Shown here: piece after piece, positions 43,788 through 50,839 of the stretch
Numbering within the stretch: position 1 is the first letter of the stretch
How the letters are laid out: each line of letters opens with the position of its first letter
From: Robiginitomaculum sp.
GTDB taxonomy: Bacteria; Pseudomonadota; Alphaproteobacteria; Caulobacterales; Maricaulaceae
Direction of reading: 5' to 3'
NCBI GenBank assembly: GCA_021776595.1
Contig: JAJFFP010000070.1
Span: 1-64,000 of the forward strand
Length of the DNA stretch: 64,000 nucleotides
Made by a program: the position numbers and the translations under genes
The notes under the pieces: model-generated
The model's input: only the letters and a program-made list of their open reading frames with translations
Database searches by the model: none
Told to the model about the DNA's origin: nothing

Positions 43788-44579
43788 ATGAATGGAACTG
43801 AAATATTAAGCGCATTGACCGGTGCATTGGGCGGCGGCGGTGTGCGCGTGGTGGATCTGACACAACCGTTGGAGCCCAAAACGCCGGTTTTGCAATTACC
43901 ACCGGAATTTGTGCAAAACCCGCCTTTTGAGATTGAGGTGCTTTCCAAATATGATGACCGCGGCCCCGCCTGGTATTGGAACAAGTTCAAATGCGGGGAA
44001 CATACCGGCACTCATTTTGATGCCCCGATCCATTTCGTTACCGGCAAGGATTACGAGAACAACGCCACCGACACCATTCCCGTGGAAAAATTCATTGGAC
44101 CAGCCTGTGTCATTGACGCCAGCAAGGAAGTGGAAAAAGACCCGGACTTTCTGGTGAGCATTGATTACGTCAAATCCTGGGAAGCCGCCCACGGTAAAAT
44201 TGCCCCCGGATCATGGGTGCTGTTTCGCACCGATTGGTCCAAACGCACCGACCCGGATGCTTTTTTGAATTTCCAGGAAGATGGCGCCCACACCCCAGGA
44301 TGGGAAGCGGCCTGTATTCCATTTTTGGCCAATGAACGCGACGTTTTGGGCGTTGGCGTGGAAACCGTAGGCACTGATGCGGGCCAGGCGCACATGTTTG
44401 ACCCGGCTTTTCCCTGTCATACCTTAATGCACGGGGCCAATAAATTCGGGCTGGCCAGCCTGACCAATCTGGATCAACTGCCCCCCACGGGTGCCATTGT
44501 CATTGCCCCGCCGCTGAAAATCGTGGGCGGTTCCGGCAGTCCGCTACGGGTGCTGGCACTGGTGCCAAACGGGGCTTAG
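43788..44579 (+). CDS. Cyclase-family metal-dependent hydrolase
   Basis: 263 residues. RVVDLTQPLEPKTPVLQLPP at the N-terminus and the metal motif CGEHTGTHFDAPIHFVTGKD (about 65-84) are those of the cyclase/KynB family (PF04199 type). Members include bacterial kynurenine formamidase and isatin hydrolase, both zinc or manganese enzymes linked to tryptophan/indole breakdown. It follows iorB by 13 bases with a strong ribosome site (GGGAGAG), so it is the third gene of the ior operon. N-formylkynurenine, isatin or another cyclic amide could be the substrate. Confidence 0.85.
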   Translation: MNGTEILSALTGALGGGGVRVVDLTQPLEPKTPVLQLPPEFVQNPPFEIEVLSKYDDRGPAWYWNKFKCGEHTGTHFDAPIHFVTGKDYENNATDTIPVEKFIGPACVIDASKEVEKDPDFLVSIDYVKSWEAAHGKIAPGSWVLFRTDWSKRTDPDAFLNFQEDGAHTPGWEAACIPFLANERDVLGVGVETVGTDAGQAHMFDPAFPCHTLMHGANKFGLASLTNLDQLPPTGAIVIAPPLKIVGGSGSPLRVLALVPNGA

Positions 44580-44592
44580 GTGATTTTCAGTT

Positions 44593-44630
44593 GGGCTAAA
44601 CAAAGGATACCAGTGTCCTTTGCTTTGCCC
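44593..44630 (+). terminator. Long hairpin after the cyclase-family gene
   Basis: GGGCTAAACAAAGGA (44593-44607) pairs with TCCTTTGCTTTGCCC (44616-44630) at 13 of 15 positions, loop of eight bases. The following GTTTGGATTTT is only partly T-rich. It is likely the end of the ior operon. Confidence 0.5.
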
Positions 44631-44780
44631 GTTTGGATTTTGACCGTGATTGCTTGAAAATCCAGCATAAAAACACGGGTCAGGGTTTTGTCGGCAAAAC
44701 AAAGCCAACACTTGAAATGCGGCATATAGCGCATTTTGCACCTTATTTCCTCAACAGCATTCATGGCGCCTATCAATATG

Positions 44781-44840
44781 TGTCGTATTAATTTGACATA
44801 TAGGAATATATTTAATACTTTATGTCGTAATAACACGACA
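44781..44840 (+). promoter_or_regulatory. Promoter flanked by twin TGTCGT-N6-ACGACA operators
   Basis: Operator 2 (44823-44840), TGTCGTAATAACACGACA, is a perfect inverted repeat with six-base spacer. Operator 1 (44781-44798), TGTCGTATTAATTTGACA, has the same layout with one weaker arm that is also a consensus -35 box TTGACA (44793-44798). A weak -10, TACTTT (44816-44821), follows after 17 bases. The operators start 42 bases apart, four helical turns. They probably bind the XRE regulator encoded two genes downstream. Confidence 0.7.
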
Positions 44841-44846
44841 CAGGAG

Positions 44847-45302
44847 GTGAAAATATCCCATCAAGAGAAAAATGTTTTTATTTCGCTTATTAGCGCGCTG
44901 ATCGTATCCATTCTCTATGCTTTATATGTATTTTATCTGTTTCAAAACGGACGTTTCGCTGGTTCTGACGCAGGCAGCCTTGTCGGCAGGAGCGCTTTTG
45001 CGATGATTGTTGTGGGCGTTGGCGTAAGGATCGTGGTGCAAGCCATATTCTCCGTCATCCATACAAAGCTCACGCAGGAAAAAGATCGTCCAGTCAACGA
45101 TGAACGCGATAAACTGATTGAGCTTAAAGGAATGCAGATTGCCTTTATAACATTCAGTGTCGGTTTTTTAGCGTTAACGGCTTTATTGGCCTTAAATATG
45201 TTGGTTCCTTATACAGTGATCCTGCTCACTATCGCAGGTTTGTATCTGGCAAGTATTGTGGCAGATAGCGTAAAAATCTTCCTTTACCGCAGGGGATTCT
45301 GA
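44847..45302 (+). CDS. Four-helix membrane protein linked to an XRE regulator
   Basis: About 151 residues if started at GTG 44847. The frame is open back to 44736, but that part covers the promoter and operators. The best ribosome site AGGAGGTGA (44842-44850) points to a start near 44853, where the in-frame codon is ATA, so either GTG inside the site or a rare ATA start is used. Helices at about 10-32, 45-68, 95-118 and 123-142 (ISLISALIVSILYALYVFYL; FITFSVGFLALTALLALNML). A polar NDERDKLIELKG loop resembles small DUF2178-like membrane proteins that pair with XRE regulators. Function unknown. Confidence 0.7.
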   Translation: MKISHQEKNVFISLISALIVSILYALYVFYLFQNGRFAGSDAGSLVGRSAFAMIVVGVGVRIVVQAIFSVIHTKLTQEKDRPVNDERDKLIELKGMQIAFITFSVGFLALTALLALNMLVPYTVILLTIAGLYLASIVADSVKIFLYRRGF

Positions 45303-45303
45303 A

Positions 45304-45558
45304 GTGGTAAGAGGCCAGATCAGCAGTAATGTTCGAAAATTGCGTTTTGAGCATGGTGAAATGACTCAAAAACAACTGGCGGAAAAAGTAGGCGTAAGCC
45401 GACAAACAATTGTCGCTATTGAAAAGGCCAGATATTCACCCTCATTGGAATTGGCTTTCTTAATCGCCCACGCCTTTGGCCAACCGATTCAAAATGTTTT
45501 CTCATACAAAATCGGAGACGGGGCATCCATATTATTCGAGAAAGGCAGGGAAAAATGA
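45304..45558 (+). CDS. XRE-family transcriptional regulator
   Basis: 84 residues from a GTG start. QISSNVRKLRFEHGEMTQKQ, LAEKVGVSRQTIVAIEKARY and SPSLELAFLIAHAFGQPIQN form a complete Cro/CI-type helix-turn-helix domain with little else. This short type commonly sits beside membrane-protein genes and represses its own operon. It starts one base after the membrane protein stop and its end overlaps the DUF4386 gene (ATGA). Confidence 0.88.
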   Translation: MVRGQISSNVRKLRFEHGEMTQKQLAEKVGVSRQTIVAIEKARYSPSLELAFLIAHAFGQPIQNVFSYKIGDGASILFEKGREK

Positions 45559-46280
45559 TGCCCCCCCAAAAAACAGCAAGAAGAGCCGGAGCACTTTATC
45601 TGATGATGACTCCATTCGCTATTTTCAGTATGATGTATGTCCCCTCCCTCCTTATGGAATCGAGCGATGCAGGGACATTAGCCTCTAATATAATTGTATC
45701 GGAAAATTTGATCCGTGCCAGTATCATTAGCTGGATCATATGCCAGATGATATTTATATTTCTATTGGCAGCTTTATATGATTTGCTTAAACCGGTTAAT
45801 AAAAACACCGCATTGCTAATGCTGGCTTTGGCTCTTTCAGGTGTCCCTATTGCATGCCTGAATGAGCTGAACCGCTATGCTGCGCTATCACTCTTGAGTG
45901 ACAATGACTATCTGAAGATGGTGAATATAAAAAATCTGCATGCCCAGGCAATGTTGTTTTTTAAATTACACGCTGCCGGGCTTAATATCGCCCAAATATT
46001 TTGGGGTCTGTGGCTGTTCCCCTTTGGTTATTTAGTGTTCAAGTCTGGATTCTTGCCCAAACTGTTAGGCATATTGTTGATGATCGGATGCTTTGGTTAT
46101 CTAATAGACTCTGTTTCATTTTTTCTTTTCCCCAACTTCAGCATTTCCATTAGTCCAATTACCGGTATTGGGGAGTTGTTACTACCGCTGTGGCTCTTGA
46201 TTAAAGGCGTAAACGTCAAACAGTGGAGAAAGCGCGCCCTTCAATCTGCAAATCACCATGACGATTTACTGAACACCTAA
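45555..46280 (+). CDS. DUF4386-type membrane protein
   Basis: 241 residues, six likely membrane helices (for example ALYLMMTPFAIFSMMYVPSL, IISWIICQMIFIFLLAALYD, LFPFGYLVFKSGFLPKLLGI, GELLLPLWLLIKGV). The opening ARRAGALYLMMT, the GLWLFPFGYLVFKSGFLPK region and the final GE-x-LLPLWLL are typical for the DUF4386 family, whose function is unknown. It overlaps the XRE gene and completes a three-gene operon. Confidence 0.82.
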   Translation: MMPPQKTARRAGALYLMMTPFAIFSMMYVPSLLMESSDAGTLASNIIVSENLIRASIISWIICQMIFIFLLAALYDLLKPVNKNTALLMLALALSGVPIACLNELNRYAALSLLSDNDYLKMVNIKNLHAQAMLFFKLHAAGLNIAQIFWGLWLFPFGYLVFKSGFLPKLLGILLMIGCFGYLIDSVSFFLFPNFSISISPITGIGELLLPLWLLIKGVNVKQWRKRALQSANHHDDLLNT

Positions 46281-46325
46281 CCTCTGTTTCAATCTGGCTG
46301 GGTCAGAATGTGTAGCTGCGCACCT

Positions 46326-46718
46326 TCACCCTGGCCTTGCATTGCTGATAGCCTGATGGATTTGCAGCGCGCCCATAAGATTGCCGTAGGTATAGCCGCC
46401 CAAGAGGGCGCGCAGGTCTTTGGCGTCCTCCAGCGCTTGTATATATCTGGCTTTGACCCCTTCATCTTTTGGGTCATGGCCTAGTTCTTCGGCCCAGTCC
46501 ACAAGGTCATCGCAATCGTCAATATGTTGCGCCACCAGAGCAAAATGGTGGAGCAGATTGGCGGCGCCGGGGGCATGAACTACGCCCTCTTTTACGGTTA
46601 TATCACGCACCATCTGATTATGGTCGCTGCGCAGTGTGCACCGATACATGCTCTTTGCTGTCTTATATGCCTCAAGGGTAACATTGGCCTCAATCACCGC
46701 TTCATCAACAAAATCCAC
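46326..46718 (-). CDS. Hypothetical soluble protein
   Basis: 130 residues from a GTG at 46718, chosen because GGAGG lies seven bases upstream; the frame is open to 46805, but that part overlaps the end of sfsA. The protein is helical and acidic (LLHHFALVAQHIDDCDDLVD, GHDPKDEGVKARYIQALEDA) with no membrane segment or signal. I do not recognise the family. Being just after sfsA on the same strand, it is probably co-transcribed with it. Confidence 0.6.
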   Translation of the reverse strand: MDFVDEAVIEANVTLEAYKTAKSMYRCTLRSDHNQMVRDITVKEGVVHAPGAANLLHHFALVAQHIDDCDDLVDWAEELGHDPKDEGVKARYIQALEDAKDLRALLGGYTYGNLMGALQIHQAISNARPG

Positions 46719-46750
46719 TGGTTTGTCCTCCGTAATTGAAACCTCAGGTT

Positions 46751-47449
46751 TTATACAAACGCGATCGGATGGGTAATGCAAATCCCGGATGGGTTTACGC
46801 GGCAAGTATAGACCATCATCTCAACCCCGTTCGCGCGGGCGGATTTAAGGGCTTTTGCATAGGCGGGGTCAATATCACTGGCCGGGGCAAAACGGGTGCA
46901 ATCTTCGCGTTGCACCACAAAAAGAACGGCGGCGCGATTACCGTTTTTTATCTCCGCCGCCAGATCGTCCATATGTTTGGCGGCACGCTTGCTTACGCTG
47001 TCCGGAAACTCGCCCAGCTTTGGTGTGCGCGACAGGGTTACGCTTTTCACCTCTACATAACAGGGAGGCCGGTTTTCGTCCTCAAGCAGAAAATCCACCC
47101 GGCTGGCTGCGCCGTATTTAACCTCACGGCGTAAAGAAGCATAGCCAGCCAGTGGCGCAATCGTGCCCGCCTTTATGGCTTCCCCGGCCAAAGCATTGGC
47201 CCGCCCGGTATGCACCCCCACCAGCACGCCATCAGCTTCCATCAGTTCCAGACTGTGGCGCAATTTGCGGTTGGGGTTGTGGCTGTCAGAAATAAAAACC
47301 CGTGCATCCGGCGCGCCAAGCCCCAGCATGGAGCCGGGATTGGCACAGTGCACCGTAATTTCCTCGCCGCTTTGCAGGCGCACATCGGCCAGAAACCGCT
47401 TATAGCGTTTGATGAGACGGGCTTCGACCAGGGGTTCGGGGAATCGCAT
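46751..47449 (-). CDS. sfsA: SfsA-family DNA-binding/nuclease-like protein
   Basis: 232 residues from the ATG at 47449, which matches the start position of the E. coli protein (MRFPEPLVEARLIKRYKRFL); a GTG at 47470 could add seven. Family segments: VHCANPGSMLGLGAPDARVF, VHTGRANALAGEAIKAG, SRVDFLLEDENRPPCYVEVK (a restriction-endonuclease-like D-x-E-x-K core) and FVVQREDCTRFAPASDIDPA. SfsA was named for sugar fermentation stimulation; its true job is unsure. Confidence 0.92.
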   Translation of the reverse strand: MRFPEPLVEARLIKRYKRFLADVRLQSGEEITVHCANPGSMLGLGAPDARVFISDSHNPNRKLRHSLELMEADGVLVGVHTGRANALAGEAIKAGTIAPLAGYASLRREVKYGAASRVDFLLEDENRPPCYVEVKSVTLSRTPKLGEFPDSVSKRAAKHMDDLAAEIKNGNRAAVLFVVQREDCTRFAPASDIDPAYAKALKSARANGVEMMVYTCRVNPSGICITHPIAFV

Positions 47450-47541
47450 GGGCCAATACTGCCCCTTCACAGCACTTCACCGCAATAGGGGCTTTATTTT
47501 ACCGGCGCTTTTGCCATAGTGCGCAAATCACCCACGGCTTT

Positions 47542-47628
47542 GCGGGCGTGGCGGAATTGGTAGACGCACAGGACTTAAAATCCTGGGATCATTTGATCGT
47601 GGGGGTTCGATTCCCCCCGCCCGCACCA
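47542..47628 (+). tRNA. tRNA-Leu (anticodon UAA)
   Basis: 87 bases with the CCA end encoded. Acceptor stem GCGGGCG (47542-47548) pairs with CGCCCGC (47618-47624). Anticodon stem CAGGA/TCCTG holds the loop CTTAAAA with anticodon TAA at 47576-47578. There is a long variable arm (GGATCATTTGATC), as expected for a class-II tRNA, and a GGTTCGATTCC T-arm. Confidence 0.97.
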
Positions 47629-47629
47629 A

Positions 47630-48169
47630 TTAAGGATTGAGGTTCTCGTTGTTTTCTTCAATCCGGGTCGGATCAAATGTCGGGTTGCTTTCGCGCAAGG
47701 GGCGCACGGGACAATGATTGAGCTTTTGCGACACATATTGGCAGAAAACGGGGTCCAGCATCACTTTATGGTTTTCCCACCATTCACGCCGACCGGGGGC
47801 GCTATGCAGGTCCAGCCAATAGCTTTCCTTGCCTTCCAACAGTTTTTCATCCAGCGCGTTTTGCCGGCGTAGATGATAACACAATTCCCACATGGCGGTT
47901 TCAGAAAAACACCACAGGGTGTATCGGTGTTGCTCCCAATGGTTAAGACTTTTCATGTCTTCATTGCCGCGAAGCGCTATTTTATAGAGCACGGAATCCG
48001 CCAATAGCTGGTCCACAAGCGCCTTTTGATAATCAAGAACGGCGATGGTCGCCTGCCCTTTCATTTGATTGCGGGTCAGGACGATTTGAACAGCCACAAA
48101 CATTAGTGAGCCAAGAATGGCCAGCACAGCCACCGTCTGACCGACATAGTAAATGCTCTCAAGCGTCAT
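47630..48169 (-). CDS. Paralogue array member 1 (last gene): membrane-anchored protein of unknown function
   Basis: 179 residues from the ATG at 48169 (start MTLESIYYVGQTVAVLAILG, as in its neighbours; the longer frame has no support). One N-terminal helix (about 9-31), then a soluble domain with the array pattern: LNHWEQHRYTLW, ELCYHLRRQNAL and PGRREWWENH. The C-terminal tail is acidic. Its start lies inside the last 11 bases of member 2, so translation is coupled. It ends two bases from the 3' end of the tRNA-Leu gene on the other strand. Confidence 0.78.
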   Translation of the reverse strand: MTLESIYYVGQTVAVLAILGSLMFVAVQIVLTRNQMKGQATIAVLDYQKALVDQLLADSVLYKIALRGNEDMKSLNHWEQHRYTLWCFSETAMWELCYHLRRQNALDEKLLEGKESYWLDLHSAPGRREWWENHKVMLDPVFCQYVSQKLNHCPVRPLRESNPTFDPTRIEENNENLNP

Positions 48170-48692
48170 GGTTTTCACTCTCAGCGTCTGGCTTTCTTGA
48201 AGCGCCGAACGGTTTTGAATTTGGGTGAACCTCACGTTTCATCAGATCAGTATCAATATAATCTTGAAACGACTGGCTGAACATATAACCGCGTTCGGCC
48301 CAGAATTCTTTTCCACCGTTGTTTGTGAACAGGTTCATGGAAACCGATTCCCACCCGCGCCATAGATCGGGCGAGAGCGAGCCATCCTTCCATTTTAAAT
48401 ATGCGTCCTGATGGTATAATGAAAACGACATGAACACGGTAATAAACTGCGCTTTCTCAATTTCTGTTAGCCGCTGATACTCCCTGAACCCTTTAATACT
48501 GATGGCCAACACATCGGGTTGGTTTTGCACTGAGGTATACCAGGCAGCGAAATTGCTGTGCACGGCTTGCGCGGCGGAGGCCCTGGTCGCAATAGTGCTC
48601 TGGCGCACTTGCAAGCCGACAAAAATGAGCGAGATGACCACGCTAAAGGCGGCAACAATGCTGGCAATAAAATAAATATCTTCAAGAGTCAT
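48159..48692 (-). CDS. Paralogue array member 2: membrane-anchored protein of unknown function
   Basis: 177 residues. The N-terminus MTLEDIYFIASIVAAFSVVI and the helix end LIFVGLQVRQ are the family's anchor. The domain shows the shared points RLTEIEKAQFITVF, AYLKWKDGSL and GGKEFWAER. It is the most diverged member in its helix, and the first WW is FW. It begins in a four-base overlap (ATGA) with member 3 and has a ribosome site (AGGA) inside that gene's end. Confidence 0.78.
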   Translation of the reverse strand: MTLEDIYFIASIVAAFSVVISLIFVGLQVRQSTIATRASAAQAVHSNFAAWYTSVQNQPDVLAISIKGFREYQRLTEIEKAQFITVFMSFSLYHQDAYLKWKDGSLSPDLWRGWESVSMNLFTNNGGKEFWAERGYMFSQSFQDYIDTDLMKREVHPNSKPFGASRKPDAESENHDA

Positions 48693-49261
48693 GTTCCTGG
48701 TTCCTCAGGATCATCCGAAGGTAATGGCGATGCCGATGCCACGGGCTTTGTGCCGGGCGATTTCGCCGCCTGTGCCTCGATCTCGCTGACCATGCGGTCA
48801 ATAAGCGCAATATATGCTGGGTCGCTCCTCTTCAGGCGATACCGCCGCCACCAATTACGGGCCGCCGGATCTTTCATATAGCTCAATGTCGTTGCTTCCA
48901 TTTGTGAATAGGTTGCTTCTTCGATCAGTCCACGACGATGCAGGTTAAAACCGGCTTCGTGGCTGCCAAGCGCTACACTCATGACATACAGGAACCGTAA
49001 TTTTTCCGGCCCGGTCAACGGTTGATTTTCGACCAGCGTCCGGTATAGGAAATCGGCCTTTTCTGGGGAATCTGCCAGTGACAACTGTATTGCACCCGTC
49101 TGCATCCAGACATTTAGGGTCAGGTCGACGCGTGCGAGCTCGCTCATTTGCTGTGTCTGCTTGCTGATTTGGCGCATCTGAAAAAATACCGCCGCTAGCG
49201 ACGCCAGGATCGCCAATACCGCCACCGTCTGGCCGATATAATAAATGCTCTCAAGGGTCAT
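48689..49261 (-). CDS. Paralogue array member 3: membrane-anchored protein of unknown function
   Basis: 190 residues, the longest member. Anchor MTLESIYYIGQTVAVLAILA then SLAAVFFQMRQ. A polar stretch rich in Gln follows (ISKQTQQMSELARVD), which may form a coiled coil. Shared points: PLTGPEKLRFLYVMSVAL, GFNLHRRGLI and PAARNWWRRYRLK. The tail is rich in Pro/Ser/Ala/Asp. ATGA overlap with member 4. Confidence 0.8.
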   Translation of the reverse strand: MTLESIYYIGQTVAVLAILASLAAVFFQMRQISKQTQQMSELARVDLTLNVWMQTGAIQLSLADSPEKADFLYRTLVENQPLTGPEKLRFLYVMSVALGSHEAGFNLHRRGLIEEATYSQMEATTLSYMKDPAARNWWRRYRLKRSDPAYIALIDRMVSEIEAQAAKSPGTKPVASASPLPSDDPEEPGT

Positions 49262-49785
49262 GATTGTGGCTCTTCCTTTTTGGCTGGGCGGACTTTCGCC
49301 TCGGCACGGGCAGCGATCTTGTCAATGATTTCACTGAAAGGAGGAACGAAGCGATCCTTGCGGGCCAGCGCCCACCATTTACGCACCCGTGGGCTTTCAA
49401 AATAAACCGCCATGGATCGCATGGTCCGCTGATGGCTCGTCTCGTCGAACAAGCCTTGCCGCCATAACACATACCCGCTTTCTACGGTGCTCAGCATATT
49501 TGACATATTAATGCTAAAGCGCAGCTTTTCTGCATCAGTCAGGGGCGCCGCGCCATAAAGGCCACGCTGCATCAGATCAGCACTCTCAGGCGTCGAGTAC
49601 ATTTGCGCTTGGGTTACCAGAATAGTGTCCCAGGAAGCCTGCGTCATGTCCGCTTTGGCTAATGTGTTCGCCTGCTCCGCTGCCCGATTGCTTTGACGCA
49701 CTTGCAAGCCTACAAATATGAGCGAGGCAAGGATCGCAATGACGGCAACGATCTGGCTTATAAAATAGATGCTTTCAAGCGTCAT
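49258..49785 (-). CDS. Paralogue array member 4: membrane-anchored protein of unknown function
   Basis: 175 residues from the ATG at 49785 (AGGGG upstream; overlaps the end of member 5 by four bases). Anchor MTLESIYFISQIVAVIAILA then SLIFVGLQVRQ. Shared points: PLTDAEKLRFSINMSNML, YVLWRQGLF and PRVRKWWALAR. It is most like member 3 in the middle of the domain. The Lys/Glu-rich C-terminal tail is not conserved. Confidence 0.8.
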   Translation of the reverse strand: MTLESIYFISQIVAVIAILASLIFVGLQVRQSNRAAEQANTLAKADMTQASWDTILVTQAQMYSTPESADLMQRGLYGAAPLTDAEKLRFSINMSNMLSTVESGYVLWRQGLFDETSHQRTMRSMAVYFESPRVRKWWALARKDRFVPPFSEIIDKIAARAEAKVRPAKKEEPQS

Positions 49786-50300
49786 TTGTTTGTTTCCCCT
49801 GCTGGTTTGGCATAAGGCTCTTCCAACAATTGCGGTGCGCAAGCGAGACAATTGTCAAAATAAGCGATAAACTCAGGCGAGAAGCGCAACGCCTTGTTTG
49901 CCTCCCAACTTGCCCGGGCAAGCGGGCTCTTCTGTTGCTGCCAAACCACCATGGCTTCCAGACGCCTGACAATATCGGGTTCAACCAGATGGTTACGATG
50001 GAGGTTATACACACGCTCAAGGTTCATCAGTCCCTTTTCCAGCCAGGAGATAAACCGGGTGCATTCCACATCGGTTAAACGTTTGCTGGTGAACATGGCC
50101 TGATGGTAAATTTTCGCAAAAGTATCGTTTTCAATGACATAGCGAGTATGATCAGCAATCAGGTCTTGCGATGAAGACGTCAGTTGCGCCCGGGCCAGAC
50201 GATTGGCCTGACGCATTTGAACAATAACACCGACCAGTGAACCAAGAATGGCCAGCACCGCCACCGTCTGGCCGATGTAATAGATGCTTTCAAGGCTCAT
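49782..50300 (-). CDS. Paralogue array member 5: membrane-anchored protein of unknown function
   Basis: 172 residues. Anchor MSLESIYYIGQTVAVLAILG then SLVGVIVQMRQANRLARAQL; the basic residues just after the helix suggest the soluble domain is in the cytoplasm. Shared points: RLTDVECTRFISWL, VYNLHRNHLV and PLARASWEAN. It overlaps members 4 and 6 by four bases each. Confidence 0.8.
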   Translation of the reverse strand: MSLESIYYIGQTVAVLAILGSLVGVIVQMRQANRLARAQLTSSSQDLIADHTRYVIENDTFAKIYHQAMFTSKRLTDVECTRFISWLEKGLMNLERVYNLHRNHLVEPDIVRRLEAMVVWQQQKSPLARASWEANKALRFSPEFIAYFDNCLACAPQLLEEPYAKPAGETNK

Positions 50301-50824
50301 GACTTTGATTTTTCCATTGGAGCGAATTGGGGCATAAACTCGTAGATTGGCGGCGTCACGCCACCCAGCGCCGTCAGGCGCTGGTCAAGATGATCAACCA
50401 GATCAACGCCCATAAATTTTCTCGTATGCGCCCACCATTGCGCCCCGCCGGGCGTAGAAATGATCCCCAATGTAAATAATTCAAAGCCATTGTAAGAGGA
50501 ATCCGTGATCAGTTCATCTTTTTTCATGTAAATACACTGTTCCATGATGAGCAAAAATGTCATGGCCCAGGTCGCGAAATTACTCTTGGTTTCATGTGAT
50601 GCGCCGTCAAACTCCATCAACCCATGGCGAACGTCCTTTAGAACTTTTGAATTGTCGAATGTCAGGAGCATAAATTCGGAGGCGTTCTTGAGAAGTTCGC
50701 GCTGGCTGCTGGCCCGCGCAATCAACTGGCCCTGTCGCATCTGAAAGAAAATAGCCCCTAACGATGCAATGATAACCAGCACCGCCATTGTCTGGCCGAT
50801 ATAATAGATGCTTTCAAGGGTCAT
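50297..50824 (-). CDS. Paralogue array member 6 (first of the six): membrane-anchored protein of unknown function
   Basis: 175 residues. Anchor MTLESIYYIGQTMAVLVIIA then SLGAIFFQMRQGQL. The shared points are weaker: HETKSNFATWAMTF, CIYMKKDELI and PGGAQWWAHTRKF. It begins 15 bases after the stop of the four-helix membrane protein gene, with a GGAGAGGC ribosome site, and is followed by member 5 with ATGA overlap. Confidence 0.8.
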   Translation of the reverse strand: MTLESIYYIGQTMAVLVIIASLGAIFFQMRQGQLIARASSQRELLKNASEFMLLTFDNSKVLKDVRHGLMEFDGASHETKSNFATWAMTFLLIMEQCIYMKKDELITDSSYNGFELFTLGIISTPGGAQWWAHTRKFMGVDLVDHLDQRLTALGGVTPPIYEFMPQFAPMEKSKS

Positions 50825-50839
50825 AGAATGGCCTCTCCT

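Noticed and set aside
46289-46477. 62-codon minus-strand ORF
   Set aside because: Overlaps the better supported hypothetical gene 46326-46718 in another frame.
47542-47628. tRNA-Leu as integration site of a mobile element for the paralogue operon
   Set aside because: No integrase, and no second copy of the tRNA 3' end was seen at the other side of the operon.
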